15,120 bases of DNA from Deltaproteobacteria bacterium (GTDB lineage: Bacteria; Bdellovibrionota; FAC87; UBA2466): positions 1 to 15,120 of the forward strand of contig JABMMY010000254.1 of assembly GCA_013205415.1 (NCBI GenBank), in the 5' to 3' direction. Positions 1 to 7,095 of the stretch are shown in pieces. Numbering within the stretch: the first letter of the stretch is position 1; each line of letters opens with the position of its first letter. The translations under genes were made by a program, and so were the position numbers. The notes beneath the pieces were generated by a model. It was not told the origin of the DNA and searched no databases. It worked only from the letters and a program-made list of their open reading frames with translations.

Positions 1-187
1 CCTTCTTTGCGTTTACTAAATCAAATTGGACCGCAATTAATTTACCTGTTTGATCAAAGAACCCCACTCCCCTGCCATTATTTGCCTCTATAGCATCGCC
101 GTAGGGACCTTTAAGCAAATAAATAGCCAGAGGTCCCTCGCCGCCTCGTTCTTCAAAGAAGATTTCTATTTTTTTTGATCTAACCAT
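1..187 (-). CDS. DUF2283-like small protein, partial (runs off left edge)
   Basis: The first 62 codons of a minus-strand gene are visible and the 3' end lies outside the window. The ATG at 187 has a good ribosome binding site, AAAGGA at 202-197, nine bases upstream. The visible protein begins MVRSKKIEIFFEERGGEGP and later reads VGFFDQTGKLIAVQFDL. That second part resembles the strand pattern of DUF2283 proteins, small domains whose C-terminal half has the form 'D-x-x-G-x-ivGieil'. DUF2283 genes often accompany RelE/DUF4258-like toxins, but no toxin was recognised here. The gene starts 15 bases after the stop of the small frame at 203-355 and could be co-transcribed with it. The family call rests on pattern only; the coding call is stronger than the family call. 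Confidence 0.5.
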   Translation of the reverse strand, partial: MVRSKKIEIFFEERGGEGPLAIYLLKGPYGDAIEANNGRGVGFFDQTGKLIAVQFDLVNAKK

Positions 188-202
188 TCTAACGGATCCT
201 TT

Positions 203-355
203 TTAACCCTGAGTGAGCGGTCCGATCTTCTCCGTCATTGCAGTCAAAGTTAACAGCGTACCCCTAAATTGGTAATATATAGCGCAGCGAACTGTAACAC
301 GCCTTGTAGCCCAAGCCTTGGCGAGATTTCTAAATCTGACTTTCTTTTTAGGCAT
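203..355 (-). CDS. Small basic hypothetical protein, 50 aa
   Basis: This is a 50-codon minus-strand frame with ATG at 355 and TAA at 205-203. A strong ribosome binding site, AGGAG, lies seven bases upstream of the ATG, inside the last codons of the frame at 348-521. The ATG overlaps that frame's stop region, which suggests translational coupling. The protein starts MPKKKVRFRNLAKAW and is rich in Lys and Arg in its first half. It has no cysteine pair, signal peptide or membrane segment that I can see. I do not recognise a family. It could be a real small gene placed before the DUF2283-like gene, or a decayed fragment in a degraded intergenic stretch. Confidence 0.35.
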   Translation of the reverse strand: MPKKKVRFRNLAKAWATRRVTVRCAIYYQFRGTLLTLTAMTEKIGPLTQG

Positions 356-521
356 CGGCCCACTCCTGCCGTAAATGTCTTAGCACTTGGGTGCGTAGAG
401 TTTGATCGTATTTGGAGATCTTTTCTATATTCGGAGAGGGAGTCTTTAAGTATAGGCGGCGGGCCTCAGTTTTATTGCCGGCCTCTATCTCGAGCAATCC
501 AAGGTTAAAGCAGCCACCCAT
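348..521 (-). pseudogene. Remnant of a TPR/Sel1-type repeat protein (C-terminal fragment)
   Basis: This 57-codon minus-strand frame begins MGGCFNLGLLEIEAGNKTEA and continues RRLYLK. That matches the helix A/helix B pattern of a tetratricopeptide or Sel1-like repeat (small-N-L-G-x-L-x-x-x-x-G-x-x-x-x-A). About 30 further residues follow and end in QEWADA. There is no ribosome binding site before the ATG at 521. An in-frame TAA lies just upstream, and no continuation of the repeat is visible in other frames. TPR/Sel1 proteins normally carry several repeats, so a single half-length copy is best read as the 3' remnant of a decayed gene. It could instead be a very short repeat protein. Confidence 0.4.
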
Positions 522-638
522 AATTTAAAAATACGTCTAGTCACTTAGCCCATCTAGGTTTAACATTTGATTGTCGAAGTTTCTTACATAAAGGTGGATG
601 GACCTTGTATCTGGAAGGCAGGGTAAATCATAAATAAC

Positions 639-1217
639 ATGGAGGCTCCTAAAGTCATTCTGACAAAATTGCTTGAGCAGCATGATGCTCAAGAATATAA
701 ACTTCCGGTTCTCAAGCCGCCCCTTGATTTTATTGGTAGCTTCATTCAGCAAGTCTTTAACTGGATAGGCAGCCTTTTTCAGTTCCCTGCTCTTGGTGAT
801 CTCCGAATTTTTTCTCTCAATATTTTTACATTGATCGCATACGCTCTATTTTTTGGATTGGTAGGTGTTCTTATTTGGGGCTTGTACAAAGCATTGCGGC
901 CTGGATATCTGAACTCACCCAACGCATTCGGTTCCCTTGAGCCAGACATAACACCATTAGATGAAATAGAAACTCTTTCCACTTTTATAAACCGAGCGAT
1001 CGTAGAAAAAGACTTTGCTAGGGCTGCAAGATTGAGATGGCGGTTATTTCTCTTGCGTCGAAAACTTCCTGATTCCAAGACTCTTTTAGAAATATTTCCA
1101 GAACCTTCGGCAAACACACCTTACTACTCCCTAATGTTTCGTCAGGAGCATTCCACCGGCACTCATTACGAGTCCTTTGATCGGTGGGTATCAGAAAGGG
1201 AAATACGTCTTGGCTAA
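639..1217 (+). CDS. DUF4129-like membrane protein of the MoxR/DUF58 operon
   Basis: This 192-residue protein is probably anchored in the cytoplasmic membrane by one helix at about residues 60-85 (LNIFTLIAYALFFGLVGVLI). The C-terminal soluble half has an Arg/Leu-rich helix (about 125-145) followed by a Pro-containing segment. That arrangement fits DUF4129, whose C-terminal domain accompanies MoxR ATPases and DUF58 proteins. The assignment relies partly on position: it is the first gene of a DUF4129-DUF4350-MoxR-DUF58 operon, overlapping the next start. DUF4129 domains are often found on larger transglutaminase proteins; this is the short stand-alone form. The ATG at 639 follows an in-frame TAA at 624, but the only purine-rich sequence (GGAAGG near 613) is far upstream, so the start is uncertain. 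A perfect 8-bp inverted repeat lies within codons 12-19. Function is unknown. Confidence 0.65.
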   Translation: MEAPKVILTKLLEQHDAQEYKLPVLKPPLDFIGSFIQQVFNWIGSLFQFPALGDLRIFSLNIFTLIAYALFFGLVGVLIWGLYKALRPGYLNSPNAFGSLEPDITPLDEIETLSTFINRAIVEKDFARAARLRWRLFLLRRKLPDSKTLLEIFPEPSANTPYYSLMFRQEHSTGTHYESFDRWVSEREIRLG

Positions 1218-2319
1218 AGTACAATTTACAACTTTCAAAGGTCGTTTGTTTCTCGTTTTTTTGGTTTTACTTGTTTTTGTAGGTTATGAATTTATAAGTC
1301 ACTCATCTGAAAAACAAACGAAGGACGCCTCAGTTAGTGGATTGAGCCATTCGGTAATGGGAGTCAGTATTCTATATGAATGGATGAATGCGTTACATGC
1401 AGACTCAGGAAAGCTTTTTCAACGTGCCTACCTAAAATCTTCGGATCTCGAGTCCTCGGGTACTATTGCCATTCTATCGCCGCGTGCAAGGATATCAGAG
1501 AGAGAAGCCGGACTCCTACAGTCGTTTGTTCAGAAGGGTGGTAAGTTGATAGTTTCCTTTCATGACGATGCCAGTCTACTTAACCTATCCCTCCTATTGA
1601 AACGACTTGAAATGAATCTATCTGTAGAGGAGACCACTCATTTTACCAATGGAGCGCCGACCCTAGTAGCTGCCTTAGAAAATGATTTATTTTTTCGCAA
1701 TGGTGAACAATACGCTTTTTATAGTATAAATATTCTTAACAATGCCGATTGCTCGCGGGATCGGCTTTCATGCTATTTTACGAAAAAGCAGGTAGGAAGT
1801 GGATATGTTGTCCTGCTCGCCGGTCTCCCCTTCTTTTCCAATGGTCTTATCGGACAAGCAAATAATTCGGATGCGGCGCTTCGCATAATGGATTGGGCTA
1901 AGACCATTTCCTTTGATGAGTACCATCATTTTTTTTCAGATCGATCGGTGCTCGATCTAATTGCCAATCCTTCCTTTTCTCTTCCTCTGTTGGGTATGGC
2001 ACTTCTTTTGGTTTTATTTTTTCTTTTTGCACATACGAAATTCCATCGTCGGCACCTAGAGGAACAAGCGACAACTCCAGGCCATTCCGTTCATGAGTGG
2101 AATGAAGGAGTTGTTTCGGCCAGCCTTACTGCCTTTGCTAGGCAAAACGCTCTGACGTTTCACCATAGCCATTTAGTGAAAATTTTTCAGCGCGTGAAGA
2201 ACGCACCGGTAATTTCCAAGCCTAATATTAGCGATAACTCAGAAGCGGAAATGATACGAGAGGCATCAACGCTAATATTTTTACACAAGAAGCTTCTACT
2301 GCAAAAAAGAAGGATATAA
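1210..2319 (+). CDS. DUF4350 family membrane protein
   Basis: The protein of 369 residues has an N-terminal membrane helix (about 11-29), a soluble domain and a second helix at about 258-275, followed by a C-terminal tail. The soluble part shows DUF4350 features: a GVSILYEWMNAL helix near the start, an FVQKGGKLIVSF segment (GG at about 110-111), and a DEYHH motif at about 236-240 just before the second helix. DUF4350 resembles a glutamine-amidotransferase-like fold without known activity, and its genes typically neighbour MoxR. I chose the TTG at 1210 because AAGGGA at 1196-1201 lies eight bases upstream and the start overlaps the previous stop (1215-1217). An upstream in-frame TTG at 1177 would add 11 residues but has no obvious binding site. 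The MoxR gene starts two bases after the stop, so the two are probably translated together. Confidence 0.8.
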   Translation: MAKVQFTTFKGRLFLVFLVLLVFVGYEFISHSSEKQTKDASVSGLSHSVMGVSILYEWMNALHADSGKLFQRAYLKSSDLESSGTIAILSPRARISEREAGLLQSFVQKGGKLIVSFHDDASLLNLSLLLKRLEMNLSVEETTHFTNGAPTLVAALENDLFFRNGEQYAFYSINILNNADCSRDRLSCYFTKKQVGSGYVVLLAGLPFFSNGLIGQANNSDAALRIMDWAKTISFDEYHHFFSDRSVLDLIANPSFSLPLLGMALLLVLFFLFAHTKFHRRHLEEQATTPGHSVHEWNEGVVSASLTAFARQNALTFHHSHLVKIFQRVKNAPVISKPNISDNSEAEMIREASTLIFLHKKLLLQKRRI

Positions 2320-2321
2320 CT

Positions 2322-3269
2322 ATGAAACATAATTCCATTCAAACCCTATTTGAGCAGATTAGAAGTGGTATTTGCGGAAAATACTTGCTTGGCACCACGG
2401 ATTTTGTAGATTGGTTGCTTATCGCATACTTGGCGCGAGGGCATGTATTAGTCGAGGGGCCTCCTGGAACTGGCAAAACACTTTCGGCAAAGATTTTAGC
2501 GAAAACTCTTTCCCGAGCGTCTAAACGAATTCAATTCACTACCGACATGCTTCCGTCGGATATTTTGGGAGCTTCTCTATACAATCCAACAGATCAAAAC
2601 TTCAAATTTATTCAAGGTCCCGTTTTTACCGACTTTCTAATTGCGGATGAAATTAACCGGACCCCTCCGAGGACACAGTCAGCATTGCTGGAGGCTATGG
2701 AGGAAAGGCAGGTTACGATTGAGGGATGCGAACACCGTTTAAGTGAAGACTTCTTTGTAATGGCAACCCAGAATCCACAGGACTTTGAAGGGACTTTTCC
2801 ATTGCCTGAAGTTGAAATGGATCGATTTCTTTTTAAGCTTGTTGTTCGTCATGCAGAGCCAGATATTGAAGTTACGCTATACCGACACGTTCTTTCAGGA
2901 CAACTTCCTCCAGTCTTTTCGGAGATTGCTCCAGCAACATTTGACCGTTCGGAAGTAACTCAAGAGATCGCGGCTACTCGCGTCGATGATTCTATTCTTT
3001 TGTATATTGCAAATATTCTCAAGGCTACTCGAACTCATCCGCTTCTAGAGTATGGGAGCAGTGCACGCGGTGGTATCGCATTAGCAAAAGGTGCGAGGAT
3101 TCTTGCAAGAATGCAGGGGCGGGATTTTGTTACCCCTGATGATATCAAGCACCTGGCTGTAGTGGCGCTGAGACACCGCATTCGTCTGAATGCAGAAGCT
3201 CAACTTTCTGGTGTAACTGATGAAGAGGTGCTTTCAGAGGTGTTACAGAAGGTACCATTTCCCACATGA
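2322..3269 (+). CDS. MoxR-family AAA+ ATPase
   Basis: This is a 315-residue cytoplasmic ATPase of the MoxR class, thought to act as a chaperone or maturation factor that works with vWA-domain proteins. Visible motifs are Walker A GPPGTGKT at 46-53, Walker B FLIADE at 105-110, sensor 1 MATQN near 147-151, the EVEMDRF segment with the likely arginine finger at about 168, and a sensor 2 region SSARGGIAL near 244. The length is normal for a MoxR protein and all catalytic motifs are intact. It sits between the DUF4350 gene and a DUF58 gene. Its stop overlaps the DUF58 start by four bases (ATGA at 3266-3269), the classic MoxR-DUF58 arrangement. The DUF58 protein is therefore the likely partner. The actual substrate is unknown. 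Confidence 0.95.
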   Translation: MKHNSIQTLFEQIRSGICGKYLLGTTDFVDWLLIAYLARGHVLVEGPPGTGKTLSAKILAKTLSRASKRIQFTTDMLPSDILGASLYNPTDQNFKFIQGPVFTDFLIADEINRTPPRTQSALLEAMEERQVTIEGCEHRLSEDFFVMATQNPQDFEGTFPLPEVEMDRFLFKLVVRHAEPDIEVTLYRHVLSGQLPPVFSEIAPATFDRSEVTQEIAATRVDDSILLYIANILKATRTHPLLEYGSSARGGIALAKGARILARMQGRDFVTPDDIKHLAVVALRHRIRLNAEAQLSGVTDEEVLSEVLQKVPFPT

Positions 3270-4609
3270 GAAGTTATCTTACCGATCGCTTCTTTGCACT
3301 CTTTGGGCTTTGTCAGCTTTTAGGTACGTTCTCGCTAATTGAACATCGATTGCTAATACCTTATCTTCTCACTTGGCCAGCAGCCATTCTAATTCTTTGG
3401 TTGGACTGGAGGACAATGCCAGGGAAAAAAGATTTCGTCTTTTCTATGGATTTTCCTCATAAGATCGAATCTGGTCGGTCAATCGTGATTAAATTGACGA
3501 TAAAGACCCGAAAACTCTATCTCAGAAGGCAGAAGATTATTCTACAACTTCCTAAGTCCAACCTATTGCGCTTTGATGTACCTACTATTGAAATGGTTAT
3601 TACCTCTAACAGAACGATTACAAAAAACCTTATAGCCAAGGCAGCCACTTTAGGATTTGAGGAATGGTATAGCCTGGATGTAAGCGCATTTTCTTATTTG
3701 CGTTCGTGGGTAAGGGAGATTCCAGCCGATATCGCTACGAACCAATTCAGAGTTTTTCCAATACGGTCAAAAACGTCTCCTCAAGTGTTTACCGAAATAG
3801 CCCGAAATCAGCGTGTATTTCAAACGGGTTCACGTCGTATACTTCGCGGACGGGAGGCGTCACAGTTTCACTCAATTCGGGACTATCAATATCCTGATTC
3901 AATTCGCTATATCGACGCAAAGAAAACTGCCCGCTACCAACGCTTAATGACCCGTGTGTATGATAGCCAATTGACGCATCAACTTGTAATCGGACTTGAT
4001 GTGGGGCGATCTCTGATGGGTGAAATAGCGGGGTCTGCAAAGCATGATTATTATATTTCAGCTTGTCTTGCACTTACCGAAAACGCTCTCCAAAGCCATG
4101 ACAAGGTAAGTTTCTTCGCTTTTTCACAAAGGGTCCATCACCTTATTCGTGCGACTCAAAAGTTTGGACCATTCCTAAGTTTATATCGAGGAGCCCCTGA
4201 ATTAAGTCCACGAGAAGAAGAAAGCAATTACAATACGTTTGTATCCGGCATCCAGCAGTTGGCACCTCAACGTAGTCTGGTATTGCTTCTTACTGACTTT
4301 TCAAAGCCATCTGTTCAGAACTCGCTTCTCCCTGCTCTTTCTGTACTAAGTCAAAAACACCTTGTGGTTGTAGCTGGAGTCATCGATCAGAATTTTGATC
4401 TCACAGACAGTATCTTAGACTTCTCAGGTGACTTAGATTCTAATAAATATTCGCATTTACTTTACAATTATTGGTTGGACGAGCGAATTCGGAGCTTTCA
4501 ATTTCAAGCCGCTAAGTTTGGTGTCGGAACAGTACTTGTTCATGAGAAAGACTGGATGAATGTTGTTATTCGTCTCTACTCACTGATGCGGACCTCGATT
4601 CGAATGTAG
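3266..4609 (+). CDS. DUF58 domain protein with vWA-like fold
   Basis: This protein of 447 residues starts with two closely spaced hydrophobic segments (about 8-23 and 30-47) that should anchor it in the inner membrane. A beta-rich region follows, then the DUF58 signature at about 195-232 (GREASQFHSIRDYQYPDSIR and the downstream TAR). The vWA-like domain begins with LDVGRS at 244-249. The MIDAS motif is altered from the usual DxSxS to DxGxS, and a later LLLTDFS segment supplies the second acidic strand. Proteins of this family pair with MoxR ATPases; the role is presumed to be assembly or insertion of a client, possibly with metal binding. The ATG overlaps the MoxR stop, so translation is coupled. 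The last 44 bases overlap the 3' end of the opposing SpoIIM gene. Confidence 0.92.
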   Translation: MRSYLTDRFFALFGLCQLLGTFSLIEHRLLIPYLLTWPAAILILWLDWRTMPGKKDFVFSMDFPHKIESGRSIVIKLTIKTRKLYLRRQKIILQLPKSNLLRFDVPTIEMVITSNRTITKNLIAKAATLGFEEWYSLDVSAFSYLRSWVREIPADIATNQFRVFPIRSKTSPQVFTEIARNQRVFQTGSRRILRGREASQFHSIRDYQYPDSIRYIDAKKTARYQRLMTRVYDSQLTHQLVIGLDVGRSLMGEIAGSAKHDYYISACLALTENALQSHDKVSFFAFSQRVHHLIRATQKFGPFLSLYRGAPELSPREEESNYNTFVSGIQQLAPQRSLVLLLTDFSKPSVQNSLLPALSVLSQKHLVVVAGVIDQNFDLTDSILDFSGDLDSNKYSHLLYNYWLDERIRSFQFQAAKFGVGTVLVHEKDWMNVVIRLYSLMRTSIRM

Positions 4610-5549
4610 TCGTTGGAAGAAGAGTCCATATCCAAAACGCTGCAGCAGCTATCGTTCCGATAGCAATTTTCAGCTCATCGGATAACATCGGCCAGGGGCT
4701 AATTCCTGCTTCAATAAACGCCGCTAGAGTCAGCCATGGCAGAATGCCAGTTAGGATAATTCCTGCGTCGCTCGCTGCCAATCTCATACGTAGGGAAAAA
4801 AGCCGGTAGGGCCGCATGAAGAATACTCGCCCAATAAGGAACCCCGCAAAGGCTGAACTTACGATGATCGATAACTCCAATGGCCCATGTCCGACGACAA
4901 ACCCCAAAAGTTCCCGATGAAATTGGTTGATATAACAAAACCCGAGAATTCCACCAAAGAGAAGACCATTATAAGCCAAAATCCAAACTCCTCCGAGTCC
5001 CATGAGTGCCCCTAAGACGCAACAATAGATACTTACTTTAATGTTGTTCACGGCAATTCCGAGCCCTCCAATAATGGGATTTTTCTGAAGCGTATCAAAC
5101 CATCTTGCCTTATCCAGAATCTCCTCCAAAAGTGATTGTGGAATAATAATTGAAATGGCTGTGGGATCTGTAGTAGCGATTTGCCATCCCACTACATTGG
5201 TAATTAGAAAAAAAACCGCCGTAAAAACAAATAGAGACAAATTATCTTTCCAGGCATTTCTATAGCGAACGGTGAAGGAGATCGACGGCTTTTTAGGTAC
5301 TTGAAGCAGGCTTAGACGTTGACCAAAACCTGTTACTTTTTCCTCGATTTGCCTCCGGAATGGGTGTTCTACAGGAAGAGTGGATCGCAATGTATAAAGA
5401 TAGCTTGTCAGAACTTCATAGTGCTCAACCAATGCAAAGCTTTGGGTGAATACTGATCCATCACGACGCTCTCTTAGCCTTTGGTGGTTGTCCAGCTCTT
5501 CACCGAAGTGCTGAACCATTTCAAATGCATCTGAATGCGACATAATCAT
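4566..5549 (-). CDS. SpoIIM (DUF95) family membrane protein
   Basis: This integral membrane protein of 327 residues belongs to the stage II sporulation protein M family. The N-terminal cytoplasmic part of about 125 residues contains the helical SHSDAFEMVQHFGEELDNHQ stretch. About five to six hydrophobic segments follow, with the Gly-rich pattern LGALMGLGGVWILAYNGLLF and a GHGPLELSIIVSSAFAGFLI segment; the GHGPLE motif is typical of this family. In non-sporulating bacteria such genes accompany RDD and MoxR/DUF58 genes; no sporulation role is implied. The ATG at 5549 lies one base past the RDD stop, so translation is probably coupled; a second ATG at 5543 is possible. The 3' end overlaps the DUF58 gene antisense by 44 bases. 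Confidence 0.9.
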   Translation of the reverse strand: MIMSHSDAFEMVQHFGEELDNHQRLRERRDGSVFTQSFALVEHYEVLTSYLYTLRSTLPVEHPFRRQIEEKVTGFGQRLSLLQVPKKPSISFTVRYRNAWKDNLSLFVFTAVFFLITNVVGWQIATTDPTAISIIIPQSLLEEILDKARWFDTLQKNPIIGGLGIAVNNIKVSIYCCVLGALMGLGGVWILAYNGLLFGGILGFCYINQFHRELLGFVVGHGPLELSIIVSSAFAGFLIGRVFFMRPYRLFSLRMRLAASDAGIILTGILPWLTLAAFIEAGISPWPMLSDELKIAIGTIAAAAFWIWTLLPTTTFESRSASVSRDE

Positions 5550-5550
5550 G

Positions 5551-6060
5551 CTATTTCTTTTGATGCAAAACCTGAGTTTTGAACATTAGGTCATGGAACG
5601 TTTTGCGATCTGGTCGCGCAAGAGCCCAGAGGAAACCTATTCCCATCGGCATTATAGAAATCGCTTTTCCAACCGTTTCGCGCCAAAAGGCCCGCCCATA
5701 ACTTAGATGTGTTCCATCTTCATCACGAATCACCTTTAAACCAAAGAGCATTTTTCCAGGACTTGCTCCCTTGTTGTGGTAAAAGTAGCCGAAATAGAAA
5801 TAACAAACAGCAAAAGGGACTATAAAATAGATAAGAACTAGAAGGGCGGCACGATTCTGTGTCGTATTATAAAAGCTATTGGCTTTTATCATCCCCAATA
5901 CAAGGCCAAGTGGGCCCAGCATTGAAAATCTAATAACGTAGCAGATAGTCGAATCAATAATTGCCGCTCCAAAACGTCGCAGAAATCCTCCAGGTTCACT
6001 TTGAATTTTCATTGTAGGTGCCGGTCTAGGCTCCATCGGGGCAGTAGAGTTTGCGATCAT
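5551..6060 (-). CDS. RDD family membrane protein (short form)
   Basis: This is a 169-residue RDD-domain protein. The first helix carries the defining Arg and Asp residues in GGFLRRFGAAIIDSTICYVI. Two further hydrophobic segments follow (about 45-65 and 75-95), and the loop ASPGKMLFGLKVI matches the conserved 'tpGkrllGlkV' motif. The C-terminal part, FWRETVGKAISIMPMGIGFL, ends in a DRKTFHDLMFKTQVL segment typical of the family end. The domain occupies nearly the whole protein. Some RDD proteins act in ion transport, but most have no known job. The ATG overlaps the upstream RDD stop in an ATGA at 6060-6057, so the two RDD proteins are translated together and could form a heteromer. The SpoIIM gene follows at once. 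Confidence 0.9.
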   Translation of the reverse strand: MIANSTAPMEPRPAPTMKIQSEPGGFLRRFGAAIIDSTICYVIRFSMLGPLGLVLGMIKANSFYNTTQNRAALLVLIYFIVPFAVCYFYFGYFYHNKGASPGKMLFGLKVIRDEDGTHLSYGRAFWRETVGKAISIMPMGIGFLWALARPDRKTFHDLMFKTQVLHQKK

Positions 6061-6950
6061 TTGGATCTCCTTATGGCAGAATAATTATTTGTAGTTGCAT
6101 TCTTAGTTTGAAAGCACAATTCGGCAAAAAGCCTTAGTTTTGCATCTTGGTCGATAGCCAATTCCTTAAGTCCCGAAACGTGGGTATTAGCGTATTCTTC
6201 CCATTTTTTGATTTCCATTGAAGATAAAGTCCGTGTCTGGAGTGCAAAAGCGGGATATGCAAATTTTAAAAAGTTTTCGCACTCAGTGACTGTAGGGGCC
6301 GTTGGCGAACATTTTGCCATGAACCACTGATAGAAATCTTGAGTCACATAGAAATATTTTTGTTCTTCCTCTTCCTGAACAGAATGCGATACCACTGTAC
6401 CAGCCAATAGGTCCCCTAGCCGCTGTTTCTTTTCGGTTAGAATGATCGAGATAAGTCCTGGAAGTAATAGCCCAACGTCAACCCATCTCATAATGTCACG
6501 TAGTGCGCATTGGCCAAGAGTAAGACGACCACTACCCAAGGAAATTACTTTTAGTCCCAATAGACGTTTACCGGGTGTAGCACCCTTTTTCCATTCAAAA
6601 TAGATAAAGAAACCATCGAAAATAGAGAACATGATCAGTAGAAAAACTAGCGCAAATAAAACCAGCAGAATAATTCCGGGTTTGGATGCAAGGATCTCCT
6701 TCATGCCTGTCTGAAAAATGATAAAGAGCGAGCCGAAAGTAAGTCCGAACACCACTAAGCTTCCCATAACCACTACGCCGAGGACCAACTGGATAATAGC
6801 AATGTCGACAGCGAACGCTAAGACACGCTTCCAAAGTGGTGACGAAGACAATTGAAGAGACATTCCGTCATATACTCTAAGCTGATATGTTTCCCGCGCT
6901 TGCAATTGTTCTGTCTCCCATGAAATATCGATAAGATTTTCGATATACAT
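6057..6950 (-). CDS. RDD family membrane protein with C-terminal extension
   Basis: This RDD-domain protein of 297 residues is the first gene of the minus-strand arm. The RDD core (about residues 35-190) contains WKRVLAFAVDIAIIQLVLG with the family Arg and Asp, a second and third helix, TPGKRLLGLKVI, and the closing KKQRLGDLLAGTVV motif. About 100 mostly soluble residues follow, a polar region not found in minimal RDD proteins, with several aromatic residues and two cysteines. I chose ATG 6950 because AGGGG at 6963-6959 lies eight bases upstream; the GTG at 6959 would place that site directly against the start. The ribosome binding site can pair with CCCCTA farther up the leader. The downstream RDD gene overlaps by four bases. 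Confidence 0.88.
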   Translation of the reverse strand: MYIENLIDISWETEQLQARETYQLRVYDGMSLQLSSSPLWKRVLAFAVDIAIIQLVLGVVVMGSLVVFGLTFGSLFIIFQTGMKEILASKPGIILLVLFALVFLLIMFSIFDGFFIYFEWKKGATPGKRLLGLKVISLGSGRLTLGQCALRDIMRWVDVGLLLPGLISIILTEKKQRLGDLLAGTVVSHSVQEEEEQKYFYVTQDFYQWFMAKCSPTAPTVTECENFLKFAYPAFALQTRTLSSMEIKKWEEYANTHVSGLKELAIDQDAKLRLFAELCFQTKNATTNNYSAIRRSK

Positions 6951-7039
6951 TTGCTTCACCCCTACTTTTCGGCACGGTGAGTAATAAAGATTAGGGGATT
7001 TTTATCCTGCCGCATTAACAGGTGATATTCCTCAAGAAG

Positions 7040-7067
7040 TTCGGAGCTTAAAAGGAAGCACTATAAT
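7040..7067 (+). promoter_or_regulatory. Candidate sigma-70 promoter for the M16-like gene
   Basis: A perfect TATAAT lies at 7062-7067. A weak -35 (TTCGGA, 7040-7045) stands 16 bases upstream. This is followed by a leader of about 20-25 bases before the gene at 7096. The -10 is convincing but the -35 is only a partial match. It lies in the divergent region between the RDD arm and the M16-like gene. Confidence 0.4.
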
Positions 7068-7081
7068 AATCTCAATAATTT

Positions 7082-7093
7082 GGCCTTAAGGCC
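7082..7093. repeat. Perfect 12-bp palindrome at the start of the M16-like gene
   Basis: GGCCTTAAGGCC is fully self-complementary and ends two bases before the ATG at 7096. The AAGG within it (7088-7091) is the only ribosome-binding-site-like sequence for that start. It could be an operator, or self-pairing of the mRNA could influence initiation. Function is inferred only. Confidence 0.5.
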
Positions 7094-7095
7094 CG

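Noticed and set aside
203..355. PKKKVR motif resembling a nuclear localisation signal in the 50-residue protein
   Set aside because: Short Lys-rich stretches arise easily, and the context is bacterial; nothing supports a eukaryotic target.
269..508. Plus-strand open frame of 79 codons
   Set aside because: It lies opposite the TPR-like and small basic frames, has no ribosome binding site, and its translation resembles no protein.
537..752. Minus-strand open frame of 71 codons
   Set aside because: It is antisense to the leader and start of the DUF4129-like gene and shows no start signal or recognisable pattern.
1177..1209. Earlier TTG start for the DUF4350 protein
   Set aside because: No ribosome binding site precedes it, and it would deepen the overlap with the DUF4129-like gene; TTG 1210 has AAGGGA at good spacing.
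4566..5549. Sporulation function for the SpoIIM-family gene
   Set aside because: The family is widespread in non-sporulating bacteria next to RDD and MoxR genes, and no other sporulation gene is present.
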